Assembly (NCBI RefSeq): GCF_016213215.1
Contig: NZ_JACRAW010000107.1
Location: forward strand, 86,709 to 150,708
Reading direction: 5' to 3'
DNA: 64,000 nt
From: Bradyrhizobium sp.
GTDB taxonomy: Bacteria > Pseudomonadota > Alphaproteobacteria > Rhizobiales > Xanthobacteraceae
Shown here in pieces: positions 63,624 to 64,000 of this stretch. The notes under the pieces are model-generated. The model ran no database searches, had not been told where the DNA came from, and saw nothing but the letters and a program-made list of their open reading frames with translations. How positions within the stretch are numbered: position 1 is the stretch's first letter; every line of letters begins with the position of its first letter. The translations under genes were made by a program, and so were the position numbers.

Positions 63624-64000
63624 GTGGCCCTCAAAAACGTCATCGGAATCGATCACGCCGTGATCATGGTGAAAGACCTCGACAAGGCCGCCGAAAACTG
63701 GAAGCGGCTGGGCTTCACCGTATCGCCTCGCGGTACCCACAGCGCCCACATGGGATCGGGCAACTACACCATCATGCTTGATCCCGACTATATGGAATTG
63801 CTCGGAGTCCTCACCCCGACAGAACATAATTCTCCGGCGCGGGCCTTTCTTGAAAAACGTGGCGAGGGCATCGAGCGCATTGCGTTTACCGCCGTCGATT
63901 CTACCGCGGGCGCCGAGGAAATCCGCGCACACGGCTACCCGCCGATCGGACCGATCGATTTCGAGCGGCCGGTGACGATGCCCGACGGCAGCCAGTCCGC
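63624..64000 (+). CDS. VOC-family (glyoxalase-like) protein, 3' end outside window
   Basis: The frame starts GTG 63624 after GGGGAAATAGCA and runs to the window end; 125 codons are visible. It begins ALKNVIGIDHAVIMVKDLDK, with His and Asp of a vicinal-oxygen-chelate fold. It continues NWKRLGFTVSPRGTHSAHMG and MELLGVLTPTEHNSPARAFL, like the glyoxalase-like domain 3 family. Metal ligands His and Glu of the first half module are visible. The substrate is unknown. Confidence 0.8.
   Translation, partial: MALKNVIGIDHAVIMVKDLDKAAENWKRLGFTVSPRGTHSAHMGSGNYTIMLDPDYMELLGVLTPTEHNSPARAFLEKRGEGIERIAFTAVDSTAGAEEIRAHGYPPIGPIDFERPVTMPDGSQS

Overview
The window is GC-rich alphaproteobacterial chromosome, almost certainly from a Bradyrhizobium-type rhizobium. 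The strongest evidence is the contiguous micro-oxic respiration block at 18.7-32.4 kb. It holds fixNOQP (ccoNOQP), fixGHIS (ccoGHIS), a CBS/universal-stress pair, fixL, fixJ, a receiver-only response regulator and fixK. This is the gene order known from Bradyrhizobium diazoefficiens, and the FixL, FixJ and FixK residue numbering matches that species closely. No tRNA, rRNA, CRISPR array, phage or transposase was recognised. The only dispersed elements are short palindromic intergenic repeats.

Layout. 0-5 kb: end of a beta-lactamase-type hydrolase, an HWE sensor kinase, a CcdA-type thiol transporter, a 1.4-kb gene-poor stretch and an XRE regulator. 5-9 kb: isopropylmalate/isocitrate dehydrogenase family enzyme, zinc alcohol dehydrogenase and class III CoA-transferase, all on the minus strand. 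9-13.5 kb: a GlgA-like glycogen synthase, then a patatin plus 3-hydroxybutyrate dehydrogenase pair divergent from a LysR regulator. 13.5-18.8 kb: redox and envelope genes (peroxiredoxin-like protein, Met-rich secreted protein, DUF302 protein, disulfide-reductase-like flavoprotein, secreted cupin, MFS transporter). 18.8-32.4 kb: the cbb3 oxidase and its FixLJ-FixK control circuit, with recognisable FixK boxes upstream of ccoN and ccoG, a strong terminator between these two units, and FixJ-like sites upstream of fixK.

32.4-40 kb: MFS transporter, secreted PRC-barrel protein, glycogen-debranching-type glucosidase, ABC exporter and a GT4 glycosyltransferase. 40-43.2 kb: a TRAP transporter (DctP plus a fused DctQM permease). 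43.3-50.9 kb: trans-aconitate methyltransferase, an SDR lacking its catalytic residues, a hotdog-fold protein, a 1158-residue fused indolepyruvate ferredoxin oxidoreductase and a DegP-like protease. 50.9-56.8 kb: GMC oxidoreductase with its small subunit, a secreted nuclease-like protein, an SDR, and a PQQ-type sugar dehydrogenase broken by a single-base frameshift. 57.1-64 kb: a peptide/opine-type ABC importer operon facing a FAD amine-oxidase-like gene, and the start of a VOC-family gene that runs off the window.

How the genes work together: low oxygen is sensed by the heme-PAS protein FixL. FixL phosphorylates FixJ, FixJ activates fixK, and FixK activates the high-affinity cbb3 oxidase (ccoNOQP) and its assembly and copper-delivery genes (ccoGHIS). 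The sites for each step are visible in the intergenic DNA. Most of the rest is ordinary metabolic and transport content. The items most worth checking are the decayed CBS fragment next to the intact CBS gene, three enzymes with altered key residues (GlgA-like, SDR, disulfide-reductase-like), the frameshifted dehydrogenase, and the palindromic repeats at gene ends. I did not find a clearly new multi-gene system.
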